A stretch of 64,000 nt of DNA from Planctomycetes bacterium B3_Pla (GCA_005223045.1 NJBM01000024.1:17281-81280), one strand, 5' to 3'; shown: positions 18,201-27,672, numbered from the stretch's first letter. Made by a program: numbers and translations. Notes: generated by a model not told the origin, from the letters alone.

Positions 18201-19757
18201 AGGGTCCAGACCGGCGGTACGTGGAGCGCGCTGAGTGAAGCGATCTTTGCCGTAGGTCCGGTGGCCGAGAGCCTGCGAATCACGGAGATAATGTATCATC
18301 CTGCTGAGCCTAACGAGGAATTCATCGAGCTGAAGAACGTCGGAGCCGAAACGATCAATTTGAATCTGGTGAGTTTCACAGACGGCATCGATTTCGTCTT
18401 CCCGGAATCTGAGCTTGCACCCGGTGAGTATGCCGTGTTCGTTCGGGACGCGGAGACTTTCGCGGCCAGATACCAGACCGTCCGAAACAACATAGACGTC
18501 AACGTAACCGGTCAATATGCCGGCAGGCTCAACGACGCCGGCGAAAGAATCAGGCTCCAGGACGCCGCCGGACGTGCGATTCTGGACTTTGACTACAAAG
18601 ACGGCTGGCGGTCGCTTACCGACGGCAAGGGTTTTTCTCTGACCGTAATAGACTCGGCCAATCCTGACCCGAACAGTTGGGGCGATAAGGACTCGTGGCG
18701 CGCGAGTGCATACGTTGGTGGTTCACCGGGGCACGATGACAGCGGCATTATTCCCAATCCCGGCGCTGTAGTTGTGAACGAGCTGCTGGCTAATTCGCCC
18801 GGCACTTCGGACTGGATTGAATTACACAACACGACCGGGACCGTGGTCGATATCGGCGGTTGGTTCCTCAGCGACAGCAAGGTTAATCTCTCCAAATACC
18901 AGATTGCCGGCGGGACCACGATTAGCCCGTATGGGTATGTCGTTTTTGTTGAGGACCTGCATTTCGGCAACACAAACGATCCTGGCTGCCGGGAGCCTTT
19001 TGCCCTGAGCGAGAACGGCGAGCGGCTGTACCTGAGTTCGGCACAAAACGGGGTGTTCACAGGATACCGCAGCGTTGAAGATTTCGGCGATTCGGTTCCC
19101 GGAGTGTCATTCGGGCGACACTATAAGAGCAGCACTGACACCTACAACTTCGTAGCGATGGCCCATAATACACCGGGCTCGGTCAACGCCGGTCCCAAGG
19201 TCGGCCCGATAGTTATCAGCGAGATCATGTACAACCCCGATTGGCCCGTTGGCAGCCCGTACACTAATGACCAGTACGAGTACGTCGAGCTTCACAACGT
19301 CGGCACGGAGCCTGTTACGCTAATCAACTCCGACAACGGTCAGCCCTGGAAGTTCACTGACGGTATTAAATTCACCTTCCCGGACTATCCCGGCGTTACC
19401 ATACCTGCAGGTGGACATGTCTTGGTGGTCAAGAACATGGATGCGTTTTCCTTAAGCTACTCCCGCGTGCCTGCCGGGATGATTCTCGGCCCCTACGACG
19501 GCAGGCTGAGCAATGCCGGTGAGAGGTTGGAACTTGGCATGCCCTCAAATGTGGCGGACGACGGCGAGTATCACTACATCCGGGTAGATAGGGTCAACTA
19601 CAGCGACGGCTCTCATCCGGATGATAGCCTCGGCTCGATAGACTTCTGGCCGACCGAACCGGACGGCTACGGCGCATCGCTCAAACGCAAGATCCTCACC
19701 AATTACGGCAACGATCCTGCCAATTGGACTGCTTCGATTCCTTCTCCAGGTGAGTAA
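15219..19757 (+). CDS. Secreted multidomain CotH-like/lamin-tail-domain protein with dockerin
   Basis: 1512 residues. Order: signal peptide 1-24; type I dockerin-like pair of calcium loops about 28-85 (GDLNGDCRVDLLD and GDLDGVDGVNMVD); lamin-tail domain about 88-220 (TINEVMASNRSS); chitobiase C-terminal-like beta domain about 235-320 (GATIQYTLDGANP); CotH-like kinase domain about 330-720; a second chitobiase-like domain with an inserted beta sandwich; then three lamin-tail domains beginning near 1017, 1183 and 1330. CotH folds are atypical protein kinases. The role is probably at the cell surface. The GTG start is favoured because the N-terminus then aligns without a gap with the paralogue on the other strand, and GAGGAAGG lies about 9 bases upstream; ATG at 15231 is the alternative. 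Confidence 0.85.
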   Translation: MFGYMRFSLLALVVSVSLAGTVQAGCPTGDLNGDCRVDLLDVQLFAGQWLNPSDDSEAAAAGDLDGVDGVNMVDFALLGRNWLEVGIPLTINEVMASNRSSLRDPQGQYDDWIEIYNSGTDPINVGNMYLTDDLERPTMWRIPRNAPAATTIPAGGYLLIWADDDTGDSGLHANFKLDADGDYVALFAGDGVTLIHSVAFGRQTSDMSYGSYPDSDAESRFLAFPTPGRQNDGAYLGEVKAPQFSHKRGFYDAPFSVTVATETDGATIQYTLDGANPYESIGRFPTGTPYTGPVSISRTTCLRVKAIKPGWKPSAVKTATFLMNVSEAARSLPAISLVGSDRTTFYEPDGVMAIVGGSYAGNGTWTSSGGDSHNNPMRRGMEYERPVSFEWIMPGDNSGFQVNCGLRVHGSDYMRPRYRRQDGNWTGNGKFAFRLYFRGRYGPNWLEYPLFPFEVERFKSIVLRGGHNDRVNPFIKDELMRRLQKDMGHVASGGRMANLFINGEYKGYFNPCEHIKDAFCQQWYGGNEPWDVMTMSGLRDGSIAGWNDLLNYARNNDLSNNAYYQEVGRRLDIPAFIDYLILQLWNANWDWPQNNWSAAAEQSDNGLWRFFVWDAEGTMESGDLSRTGFGDFPSWVAGAKGLNNLQTPIAWLYRALKDNQMFRQLFGDRLYRHFYNGGALTAANITARFMELHDEMLGVIPNMDMYILNGWVPNRLDIFLDTCAKEGVYTSGGPTFSVNGLARHGGHIADADNLTITRTGRVHSIYYTVDGSDPLPPGTLQSPGTLSKVLVAEHADKRAFVPMRGVSDNWKDGRAFDDSAWSFGAGTPGAVGYEMKRPPTYTNLIGLNVQPQMYLKNATCYIRIPFAFGGSSDGLDSMTLRIKYNDGFLAYINGVEVARRNFSGRPTWNSNAETVRPASEALEFESIDISASLGALKQGGNLLAIQGLSSSATDVDFFISAELLADESPSDDDLPGAIQYEGPFTLSHSACVKARVQTGGTWSALSEAIFAVGPVAESLRITEIMYHPAEPNEEFIELKNVGAETINLNLVSFTDGIDFVFPESELAPGEYAVFVRDAETFAARYQTVRNNIDVNVTGQYAGRLNDAGERIRLQDAAGRAILDFDYKDGWRSLTDGKGFSLTVIDSANPDPNSWGDKDSWRASAYVGGSPGHDDSGIIPNPGAVVVNELLANSPGTSDWIELHNTTGTVVDIGGWFLSDSKVNLSKYQIAGGTTISPYGYVVFVEDLHFGNTNDPGCREPFALSENGERLYLSSAQNGVFTGYRSVEDFGDSVPGVSFGRHYKSSTDTYNFVAMAHNTPGSVNAGPKVGPIVISEIMYNPDWPVGSPYTNDQYEYVELHNVGTEPVTLINSDNGQPWKFTDGIKFTFPDYPGVTIPAGGHVLVVKNMDAFSLSYSRVPAGMILGPYDGRLSNAGERLELGMPSNVADDGEYHYIRVDRVNYSDGSHPDDSLGSIDFWPTEPDGYGASLKRKILTNYGNDPANWTASIPSPGE

Positions 19758-19782
19758 ACAACGCTCACTGCCATAAACAGGG

Positions 19783-22700
19783 CTATGTGCCGGGAGACGG
19801 GACAGAAGCGATCCAGTTTTCGGGGTTGTTGCCGTAGTCGGCTGGGACTTTGCGGGTCAAAGACTGGCCGTTGCCGTCTGAATCGATGGGCCACAAGTCT
19901 ATCGAGCCGGGGACGTCATCCGGATGGGAGCCGTCGCTGTAATTTACCCTGTCGATGCGGATGTAATAGCGCTTGCCGGACTCGTCAATCTCACCGGGCA
20001 TGCTCAGCTCCAACCTTTCACCTGCATTGCTCAACATGCCGTCGTAGGGGCCGAGAATCGCCTCGGCAGGCACATCAGGGTAACGCCAGGAAAACGCTTC
20101 GAGGTCCCTGACGACCAGGATGTATCCTCCGGCAGGGATCGTAACCGGCAAGTCAGCCGGGAAGACAAACTCGATGCCGGAAGTGAATTTCCAGGGCAGG
20201 CCTGTTTCGTAGTCGTACAAAGAAACAGGTTCGCCAGTGACGTTGCTAATTTCAATGTACTCGTATTGATCGTCAGTGTACGGACTGTCGATGGGCCAAT
20301 CGGGGTTGTACATAATCTCGCTGATGACTATCGGGCCGACTTTTGGATCAGCGTTGGCGGAACCTTCCGTAGTGTGATCCATCGCCACGAAGTTGTAATT
20401 GTCGGTGCTGCTCTTGTAGTGGCGTCCGAACGATACGCCGGTGGCCGAAGGACCGAAATCCTGTGTGTTGCGGTAGCCTGCCAACACGCCGTTTTGTGCC
20501 GAACTAAGGCACAACTGTTCGCCGTTTTCGCTCAAGGCAAAAGGCTGGTGGCAGCCTGGATCGTTCGTATTGTCGAAATTGAGGTTCTGATAGAGAACAA
20601 GGTATCCGTTCGGGCCAAGGACCGTTCCGTCTGCAATTTCGTACTTGGCGGGATAATCCTTGCTGTCGCTGAGGAACCAGCCGCCGACATCAATAGCCGT
20701 GCCGGTAGTGTTGTATAACTCAATCCAGTCCGAAGCTTCTTCGTGCGAATGTGCCAACAGCTCGTTAATCACCACGGCGCCGGGATTGGGGATGTTACTG
20801 CTGTCATCCCGTCCGGGCGAGCCGCCGAAGTAGGAACTTGCACGCCAGAAGTCCTTTTCGTCCCAGGCGTCCGGGTCGGGATTGGCCGGGTCTATTGCCG
20901 TCAGAGAGAAACCCTGGCCGTCGGTGATCGAGCGCCAGCCGTCTTTGTAGTCAAAATCCTGTATCGTTTGGCCCAGGGCGTCCTGGAGCCTGATTCTCTC
21001 ACCGCCGTTGCTCAGCTTGCCGGAGTATTCGCCGGCTATACTGATGGTTGTGCCGTATCGGGCTTCGAAGTCTTCTCGGTCCCGAACGACCAGGACACGT
21101 TCGGCGGCGGCAAGCTCGATGCTTGGAAAAGTAAAGTCGATTCCGTTTGTAAAGCTCACCAGGTTCAGATTGATTGTTTCTGTTCCGATGTTTTTCAACT
21201 CGATGAACTCTTCGCGCGGGCCCGGAGGATGATACATAATCTCAGTGATGCGCAGATTAGCCGCTTCCGGGCCAATGCCGAAGGTGGCTTCTTTCATCGC
21301 GCTCCAGGTGTTGCCGTTCACTGCCCGCGCTTTGATGCGGGTGGTTTCGTTTAGCGTAATCGGTCCCGAATACAGCTCCAAGCCGGGCAAAACAGGGGCG
21401 TCGGACTCGCCTGCCGCCGCGACAAGCTCAACGAAAATAAGGAAGTCGGAATCCGCGGCGGAGGAATTCAGGCCCTGGATGGCCAACAGATTGCTGCCCT
21501 GCTGCAAAGCGCCGAGTGAATCGGCAATGTCGATGCTCTCTACCTGGACGGCTTCGGCGTCCGGGCGGTCGCCGGCGGCGCCGGAATTCCAGGTGAAGGG
21601 ATCGGCGACATTTCGTCTGGCTACCTCAGTGCCGTTGATGTAGGCCACAAAGCCATCGTCGTACCTCATGTTCAGTTTCAATGACTTGAGTTCGTCGATG
21701 TTGCCGCCGACGGTGAAGGGAATACGGATATAACAACTGCTGCTCCTGTCATACATTTGCGCCTCAATGTCGAGGCTCAAGTATCCTTCATAGCCTGAGT
21801 CTCTGTCGTATCCCACCCCGCCGGGACTGCCGGTGGACATGGCCCAACTGCGGTCGCTGAAAGCTGTGGTTTCTTTCCATGCATCGCCGGGCGAACGGAT
21901 TGGAATTAGCACCCGCTTGTCCGCGTCCTCGGCCACGAGAGTGCCTCCGGGGACTTGCCAGGTTACCGGCCGATACGGATCGGTGCCGTCCAGCGTGTAG
22001 TAGATCGTGCCGCGTTCGGCGCTCATCTCCAGGTCCACTCCGTGGTCGAATTGGCCGGTCTGAACACTGAAAGCCGGCGGCGCCGCGGCATGTTCCCTGC
22101 CGATCTGCATGTCCATCCAGGTAAGCCGGTCATTAAGCCAGCCCTTCATCCAGGTGATTTCTTCCTGATACGTGTTGGCGATGTACCAGTTCGGCCAGAC
22201 GTAACTGCCGAGGATTTTCCAGCGTACGAAGTTTCGAGCTTGCGCTTCGTTCAACAGTGTCGCGGCATCGTCTATTTCTCCAAGCAGCCTGCTCGTGGCC
22301 AGTAGATTCCCGCGCAGGTCAAACCATCGGTCGGCATAGCGCCGCTGAAACGCCGGGTCCTCGAATAAGCGGCGCCACCAGGGATAATCGCCGGCGCCGA
22401 TCAGGTCATAATACCAGCCGGTTGGCATCCATCCGTTAAGATAGTCGGCATTGCCGAGCGACAGGTTATAGTCCCAGGCCGGTCCCATGTTTATCTTGCC
22501 GCCCCGGTCTTTGAACATGTAGGTGCTGAGCCGAAAACCGTCGATGTTCTTGGTTAGTTCGACCAGGATATGGATATTGATGAATGAATCCACATCGATG
22601 TATTTCGCATACCCCACATTGGGATCCTTGAAGTTCGGTCCGTTCAGGGCAACCTCGAACTCGATGATATAACTTCGAAGCCAGTTCTTCTGCGGCTCGG

Positions 22701-24201
22701 TGATATCATATCCATTCGGATCAACATAGATGAGCTGTAAACCCGTACTGGTGTTGAATGTTGGCTCGCCCGAATCGAGCTTGTCCTTCTTGAAAATGTA
22801 GCCCCCGGTAATCTGCGGCTCGGCGTCGTCGGCCGGGTCAAGTGCCTCGATGTCAACGCGATTTTTGTTGCGCTTGATCTTTTCCATCAGCACGTATGCG
22901 CCTACGTAATCACTGAGCGAGACCTTCCCGTCGTCGCTATTCAAAAACACCTCGATAAACCTTGTGCGAGAGGCATATTGGCCGAGATCGTTGCTCCAGT
23001 TGTACGACAGGTAATTGCGCATCAGCGATTTATCCGAATAGGGTCCTTGCAGGACCCAGTCGGATTCCGCGGGAAAGCCAAGGAGGGAAACGGCTCTTTC
23101 CTTGTTGTTTTTATTCCAGGTCTCGAAGTGATATTGTTTCTTTGCAAAACCCGTCGAACTCTTGCCGCGAACGTCGATCCCGATTCTGCCGGTAAAGTCG
23201 GGTACACCAGTCAGCCTTATCCGGCCCCTGTCGCCGGTTTCGATGAAGCTGGCATAGCCCAGGGTATGCGCATTCTCGTTGACGCCCTTGCCGAAGGTGT
23301 CGATCACAACGATAGGCAGGTTAGAGCTGAAACTACCGACGTCCGGATCGAAGAATGCATAAGTCTGCGTTGGGATGCCGGAGGACTTCCAGCCGGTCTT
23401 GACTGCGATCGCCCGCAGAGCCGTGCTTCTGCTTATGGGAACCGACCCGATATATTCCGTCCCGTTTCTGGATCGGCCGCCGAGTTTGCCCGGTTCTGAG
23501 CCGTCGGTCGTGTAGAAGATGGTGACATCTTTGGTTTCTGTGGCGATTGTGACCGAGAACGGCGTTTCGTAAAAGCCGTGGTCCCGGCTGAATTTCAAGT
23601 CGGCGACCTCGCCAAGATATCCGCCGCTGTTTTCCGCTTCGGGGCTGGGGAAGCCGAAGAAGCGCACCTCATCGTTAGCATCGGGGAATCGACCGAAGGA
23701 AACGTCGGCAGACTGGTCGGGAAAGACGATGCTGTCGATCAAGGTTGCTCCGTCCGTATCGAACAGACCGATTTCCTCACCGCCGGCGTTGAGTCTGAAA
23801 TTCGCGTGCAGGCCGGGATCTGCCGTGTCGTTGTCGGCCCATATCAGCAGATAGCCGCCCGCTGGGATCGTTGTCGCGGCCGGATCGTTACCCGGAACCA
23901 GCCATTGGGCGGGAACAGCCAAATCGTCCGTCAAATACATGCCGCCCACGTCCAGAGCATCGACGCCGTAGTTATGGATTTCGATCCAGTCGTCATACTG
24001 GCCCTGGGGATCCCGCTTGGAAAGACGGTTGGATGCCATGAACTCGTTGATTGCCAACGGCAGAACTCTCTGATTCAACTGTTCGGCAAAAATCCGCGTA
24101 TTCGGGTCCAAATCATTCTCTGGGTAGTCGGCCTCCACAGGGCCGATCAGGGATACGGTTGTTACAATGGCGAGCAATGAGATTCTTATACGTTCAGACA
24201 T
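19783..24201 (-). CDS. Secreted CotH kinase/lamin-tail-domain protein (paralogue, convergent)
   Basis: About 1472 residues and the same domain order as the plus-strand neighbour, with stop codons 25 bases apart. After a signal peptide (MSERIRISLLAIVTTVSLIG) the dockerin is reduced to a short remnant, and the lamin-tail domain follows at once (LAINEFMASNRLSK). The CotH domain here is the canonical form: GRIGIDVRGKSSTGFAKKQY, a Lys-rich VGAYVLMEKIKRNKNRVDI segment and a metal-binding-like AWDYNLSLGNAD. C-terminal LTD modules are highly similar to those of the neighbour. The ATG at 24201 is chosen because GAGGAA lies about 10 bases upstream; an in-frame GTG at 24219 lacks a ribosome site. Substrate unknown. 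Confidence 0.87.
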   Translation of the reverse strand: MSERIRISLLAIVTTVSLIGPVEADYPENDLDPNTRIFAEQLNQRVLPLAINEFMASNRLSKRDPQGQYDDWIEIHNYGVDALDVGGMYLTDDLAVPAQWLVPGNDPAATTIPAGGYLLIWADNDTADPGLHANFRLNAGGEEIGLFDTDGATLIDSIVFPDQSADVSFGRFPDANDEVRFFGFPSPEAENSGGYLGEVADLKFSRDHGFYETPFSVTIATETKDVTIFYTTDGSEPGKLGGRSRNGTEYIGSVPISRSTALRAIAVKTGWKSSGIPTQTYAFFDPDVGSFSSNLPIVVIDTFGKGVNENAHTLGYASFIETGDRGRIRLTGVPDFTGRIGIDVRGKSSTGFAKKQYHFETWNKNNKERAVSLLGFPAESDWVLQGPYSDKSLMRNYLSYNWSNDLGQYASRTRFIEVFLNSDDGKVSLSDYVGAYVLMEKIKRNKNRVDIEALDPADDAEPQITGGYIFKKDKLDSGEPTFNTSTGLQLIYVDPNGYDITEPQKNWLRSYIIEFEVALNGPNFKDPNVGYAKYIDVDSFINIHILVELTKNIDGFRLSTYMFKDRGGKINMGPAWDYNLSLGNADYLNGWMPTGWYYDLIGAGDYPWWRRLFEDPAFQRRYADRWFDLRGNLLATSRLLGEIDDAATLLNEAQARNFVRWKILGSYVWPNWYIANTYQEEITWMKGWLNDRLTWMDMQIGREHAAAPPAFSVQTGQFDHGVDLEMSAERGTIYYTLDGTDPYRPVTWQVPGGTLVAEDADKRVLIPIRSPGDAWKETTAFSDRSWAMSTGSPGGVGYDRDSGYEGYLSLDIEAQMYDRSSSCYIRIPFTVGGNIDELKSLKLNMRYDDGFVAYINGTEVARRNVADPFTWNSGAAGDRPDAEAVQVESIDIADSLGALQQGSNLLAIQGLNSSAADSDFLIFVELVAAAGESDAPVLPGLELYSGPITLNETTRIKARAVNGNTWSAMKEATFGIGPEAANLRITEIMYHPPGPREEFIELKNIGTETINLNLVSFTNGIDFTFPSIELAAAERVLVVRDREDFEARYGTTISIAGEYSGKLSNGGERIRLQDALGQTIQDFDYKDGWRSITDGQGFSLTAIDPANPDPDAWDEKDFWRASSYFGGSPGRDDSSNIPNPGAVVINELLAHSHEEASDWIELYNTTGTAIDVGGWFLSDSKDYPAKYEIADGTVLGPNGYLVLYQNLNFDNTNDPGCHQPFALSENGEQLCLSSAQNGVLAGYRNTQDFGPSATGVSFGRHYKSSTDNYNFVAMDHTTEGSANADPKVGPIVISEIMYNPDWPIDSPYTDDQYEYIEISNVTGEPVSLYDYETGLPWKFTSGIEFVFPADLPVTIPAGGYILVVRDLEAFSWRYPDVPAEAILGPYDGMLSNAGERLELSMPGEIDESGKRYYIRIDRVNYSDGSHPDDVPGSIDLWPIDSDGNGQSLTRKVPADYGNNPENWIASVPSPGT

Positions 24202-24274
24202 TTTCTGCTGTTTCCTCACTGATGGCTTCGGCTACCGGTTCAGGGCCTACATCTGTAACCCCACGTCCGGACTA

Positions 24275-24304
24275 ATCTTAACATATCGAAAGCGGTCAAG
24301 TCAA
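24275..24304 (-). promoter_or_regulatory. Sigma-70-like promoter for the minus-strand CotH gene
   Basis: On the minus strand TTGACT (24304-24299), 18-base spacer, TAAGAT (24280-24275). The start codon at 24201 lies about 70 bases downstream. Confidence 0.55.
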
Positions 24305-24428
24305 TGTTTTTCTTGGCTCATTGTAGTCAAATATGGGTTACAGGCGGCTTTGGAACGTAAGAAGCAGAGTCGTCCTTCTCGTAAACGAATTGTAGATGGG
24401 TGACTATCAGCCCTCATGACCCTGGAGG

Positions 24429-26786
24429 TCACTGGAGGGTCGGCGGCGGGACTAACCGGCCGCTTTTCTGGGCCAGCCGTCTGCCGGAATCATAAGTGCC
24501 ATAGAACGGCACATTCCCATCCAGCCAGATATATAATTGCCTCAGTTCATCGTCGTGAAGTTTCACGTCCCGGCTGTGAACGGCATCAGCCAAAACCTTT
24601 GTCAACGGACTTTCATCGGCCCCTATTCTGCCGGGGCGGGTAACAATCGGCTCGATACTGGCCCCGCCCCACTCGTACCATCTGACAAACGGTTTGAGAT
24701 TATGATATGACCTGGTGAAGTGCTCCGCCGGCTCGCCGGTCAATGCGATTTTGCTCTTGTTTAGGCCCGGACTGCCGTCGTGACAATTAACACAGTGTTT
24801 ATCAAGAATGGGTTGAACAAGTCGTGGAAAACTAAAAGGCCGCGTCCCTTCCGGGCCGGTCTCGATTCGTGAAGGTGCTCGCCGCATGGCAAGAGGACGG
24901 CTTTTCTGAATCGTCCCGGTCTGATTGCGAGGCTCATGACAGCCCACACACGCCCGCCGTTCGCCCGGCTGCAAATATGTTACCGAGCGCATGGATTGGA
25001 CCGCTCTGCCATCCTCATCCACAGCCTGGAAGTATAAAGGCTTCTTTGCAGGGGCACGGAAATAGGCTGAGCCGTCCGCCTCGACCGGCACCGTACCCAG
25101 CAGCATTCGCGCGCTCTCGGCATTGGCATGGCCTATACGCGGCTCATTGGCGACGTGCGTGCGGCTCTTGGGCAGAACCTGAAAGACGCGCAACTCTACT
25201 ATGCGGCGATTCTCAGGCATGGGGAAATGGCTCTTACGCACATCGGTCAGCAAGAACTCACCTTCGTCACCCAAATCTTCATCCAGCGTGCCGGGTACGA
25301 CCGGCGGGACCTCTCGATGTTCGAGCGGGACAGGATACATGGATGAAATGCCCTTTTCCCGGTAGAGCAGCTCCATGTTCCCGAAACGGTCGAAATAGTA
25401 GAGGCCTGTCTCGGTATCCTGCTTTACTTTGGGTCCCATACCCGGCAACGGATCAAAGCTGAACGAGACCAGGAAGTAATTCTCCGACAAGGGCCAGGGA
25501 CTGTGAAAATAGCTGGCGGGCCAGCCCGGTGCCTCGGGAAAACATACTTCCGGGGTCAGCACTTCGATAGCATCAAAGCTGTCTTGGCCTGTGTCGGGAT
25601 CCAGGGCAATGCGATGCGGGTCGAGCACTACGATCGATCCGCCCACGTCGGCATGATGGGCGCCGGCTAAGAAAACGATCTTGTGCGAATTCGGAATCGC
25701 TTTTGGTTGATAACAGGCATTGATGCGCATGGTATAATTGCCGAACAAGGCTATCGGAGCCGAACCATCCGGATTGGCAATCCACAGACCGTGAAAGTTC
25801 GCCGCCGAGCGATCCACATAGTCCCAGCGAATATAGACGATGCGCCCGTCATGCAGCACCGAGGGATGCCACTCGCTGGTCTCATGGAACGACAGTGTAC
25901 GCCGGTGTTTGAATGTCGGATCGAGTCGGTGCAGGGTATGAGCCGGAAGGGGCTCCCAGGGATTATTGCACCGCGTAAAGCCCCCCCGCGCCGACGACAT
26001 GAACGCCAGCCCGCCGTCCGGCAAGGGACAGGGATCGAAATCGTCATCTGGGCCGCGGGTGATTTGTCTGACGTTGCCGCCGTCGATATTCATTGAATAT
26101 ATGTGGAAACATTTGCGCTGCGTGGAATAATAATCCGGCTTCTCTTCCGCCCTCTCGGCAAAGGCAAAATAGATCGTCCCGGCATCATAAGAGAGAGCCA
26201 GTGTCGTATAATTGCCCCGGCCCAATCGATTTGTTGTCAAATCTTGATGCGCGAACGAATAGCCCGGTTGCTCCAGCAAATAAATCCCGCCGCCGGCGAT
26301 GTCTTCGTAGTCGTAGTAGTAGCCGAGATACTCGTGCAACATCTGGCAGATAAAACGCTTTCGCTTCATAAAGAGGATACGTTTGCCTGCAATCAAGGGA
26401 TTCTTCAGAGCCATACCGCGTGTCACCCAGCGAATGTCGCGATATAGCCTGGCACGTTCGGCATCAGTCAACTCATCAACGTGCGCAGCGTGTGATCGCA
26501 ACTTTGCCAGCGCCTGTCTCTCCCGACCAAGCTCAAGCGCATCAGACCTGCGTGAAAGATCGGTAAGTAACCGTTCGGCCGCGAACAATAGAGCACGAAT
26601 AGATTTAGGCGACGAAACACTTCGGCCGAGGCGCTTTTCCTGGACTTCCCAATCTGCCTCAATAGTCGCTTTGATTTCAGCCGAAAGGATCGAATTGTCC
26701 TGCCCTCTCAACGCAGGCAGAAAAGCAACGAACGGCGTCAACACAGCGATTATAAAAAAGGTCTTTGACTCATGGCAATCAAGCAC
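24429..26786 (-). CDS. HzsA-related dihaem cytochrome c protein
   Basis: 785 residues. GTG start with AAGGAG seven bases upstream. Signal peptide about 1-28, a helical N-terminal part to about 140, then a beta-propeller (about 150-560) with blades such as FHIYSMNIDGGNVRQIT, and a C-terminal cytochrome part with two haem c sites, CVGCH (613-617) and CVNCH (665-669). This plan is shared with the alpha subunit of hydrazine synthase and with many HzsA-related proteins of Planctomycetes that do not make hydrazine. No HzsB/C gene is seen, so I would not call it hydrazine synthase. The prepilin-like gene lies 79 bases upstream on the same strand. A likely role is periplasmic electron transfer or an oxidoreductase reaction on an unknown substrate. 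Confidence 0.85.
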   Translation of the reverse strand: MLDCHESKTFFIIAVLTPFVAFLPALRGQDNSILSAEIKATIEADWEVQEKRLGRSVSSPKSIRALLFAAERLLTDLSRRSDALELGRERQALAKLRSHAAHVDELTDAERARLYRDIRWVTRGMALKNPLIAGKRILFMKRKRFICQMLHEYLGYYYDYEDIAGGGIYLLEQPGYSFAHQDLTTNRLGRGNYTTLALSYDAGTIYFAFAERAEEKPDYYSTQRKCFHIYSMNIDGGNVRQITRGPDDDFDPCPLPDGGLAFMSSARGGFTRCNNPWEPLPAHTLHRLDPTFKHRRTLSFHETSEWHPSVLHDGRIVYIRWDYVDRSAANFHGLWIANPDGSAPIALFGNYTMRINACYQPKAIPNSHKIVFLAGAHHADVGGSIVVLDPHRIALDPDTGQDSFDAIEVLTPEVCFPEAPGWPASYFHSPWPLSENYFLVSFSFDPLPGMGPKVKQDTETGLYYFDRFGNMELLYREKGISSMYPVPLEHREVPPVVPGTLDEDLGDEGEFLLTDVRKSHFPMPENRRIVELRVFQVLPKSRTHVANEPRIGHANAESARMLLGTVPVEADGSAYFRAPAKKPLYFQAVDEDGRAVQSMRSVTYLQPGERRACVGCHEPRNQTGTIQKSRPLAMRRAPSRIETGPEGTRPFSFPRLVQPILDKHCVNCHDGSPGLNKSKIALTGEPAEHFTRSYHNLKPFVRWYEWGGASIEPIVTRPGRIGADESPLTKVLADAVHSRDVKLHDDELRQLYIWLDGNVPFYGTYDSGRRLAQKSGRLVPPPTLQ

Positions 26787-26865
26787 GCGTTCTCTCCTTG
26801 CCTGTTCTTGCGGCTTCTCTATACCTTTATTATTATCGAATCAGCCGATGAATGCAACGGAATAC

Positions 26866-27672
26866 TCAGAATCCGGATTTTAACCATTCAAGAGCGTCGC
26901 CAATGTCTCTGCGGCTGGATTCTCGATTCCATCTCAGGCTCCACAGCTCCTCGGCTCGCACGTGCCTGACGGTTCCGTCGCCGAAGCAGACATTAACGCC
27001 GTCCTTGTGCCGCCTCATGACATAGCATACCATTTGCGACCAGTTGCCTATGTTGTACATTTGCTCCTCGGCCGCCACGCTCGCAGGCGCCGGATGGTCG
27101 CTGGTGGGCCAGGCGTTGTTCCATCTTGCGTCTGCAATGAACGGAGTCTCCTTGATGTTCCTGGCATCTACCGTTACCCAGGTCTTGCCGACGTGTGAAG
27201 AAGCTCGACTGCCATCCGGCTCGAGCACATCACGAATCCAGGAATTCTCCCCAAAGCTGCCGATCCCCCAGTCGGTGTCCGCCATCCACGCCGCCTGGGT
27301 CACATCGATTTGCCAGGCATTGCACGTGTACCCGAAATAGCTCCGAGCTTGAAGACCGGTCGGGTTGCCCGTCGAAACTTTTGTGGCGGCAGGACAAGTG
27401 CGCATCTTATTGACGTCGGAATAATACGGGCGCAACGTCTGCATGTACGTAGTGTTGACAGTGCCGCCAATATAGAACGGAAGCTTGGAATTGTAATCCG
27501 CTGCATAAAGTTGATAGCACAAGCCCCACTGTTTAAGGGCCGCCATGCAAACTGTTCCTTGCACCTGTTTTCTGGCCATGCTCAGCACGGGCGTCAGTAT
27601 GGCCATCAGCAGCGCTATGATCGCTATCACCACCAGAAGCTCTATTAGAGTAAAGCCTTTGGGCCTGGCCAT
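26866..27672 (-). CDS. Prepilin-type N-terminal cleavage/methylation protein (DUF1559-like)
   Basis: 268 residues from the ATG at 27672, which has GGAG seven bases upstream; a longer frame to 27723 lacks a ribosome site and would bury the signal. The N-terminus MARPKGFTLIELLVVIAIIA is a classic type IV prepilin/pseudopilin signal, cut before the Phe by PilD-type peptidase. The remainder is a globular domain with Trp-rich loops and, near the end, DGVNVCFGDGTVRHV, the H-x-DG type C-terminus common in planctomycete proteins of this group. These families are greatly expanded in Planctomycetes and their role is mostly unknown. It is divergent from the GH92 gene and may be cotranscribed with the HzsA-related gene. 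Confidence 0.9.
   Translation of the reverse strand: MARPKGFTLIELLVVIAIIALLMAILTPVLSMARKQVQGTVCMAALKQWGLCYQLYAADYNSKLPFYIGGTVNTTYMQTLRPYYSDVNKMRTCPAATKVSTGNPTGLQARSYFGYTCNAWQIDVTQAAWMADTDWGIGSFGENSWIRDVLEPDGSRASSHVGKTWVTVDARNIKETPFIADARWNNAWPTSDHPAPASVAAEEQMYNIGNWSQMVCYVMRRHKDGVNVCFGDGTVRHVRAEELWSLRWNRESSRRDIGDALEWLKSGF

Noticed and set aside
19785..24180. Plus-strand frames across the minus-strand CotH gene (up to 264 codons)
   Set aside because: Shadows of a clear minus-strand gene with signal peptide, domains and ribosome site.
24418..24441. GACCCT/AGGGTC stem at the end of the HzsA-related gene
   Set aside because: Only six base pairs, partly inside the coding sequence and without T run; too weak to call a terminator.
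24429..26786. Hydrazine synthase and thus anammox metabolism
   Set aside because: Only HzsA-related fold features are present; HzsB, HzsC and other anammox genes are absent, and the family is common in non-anammox Planctomycetes.
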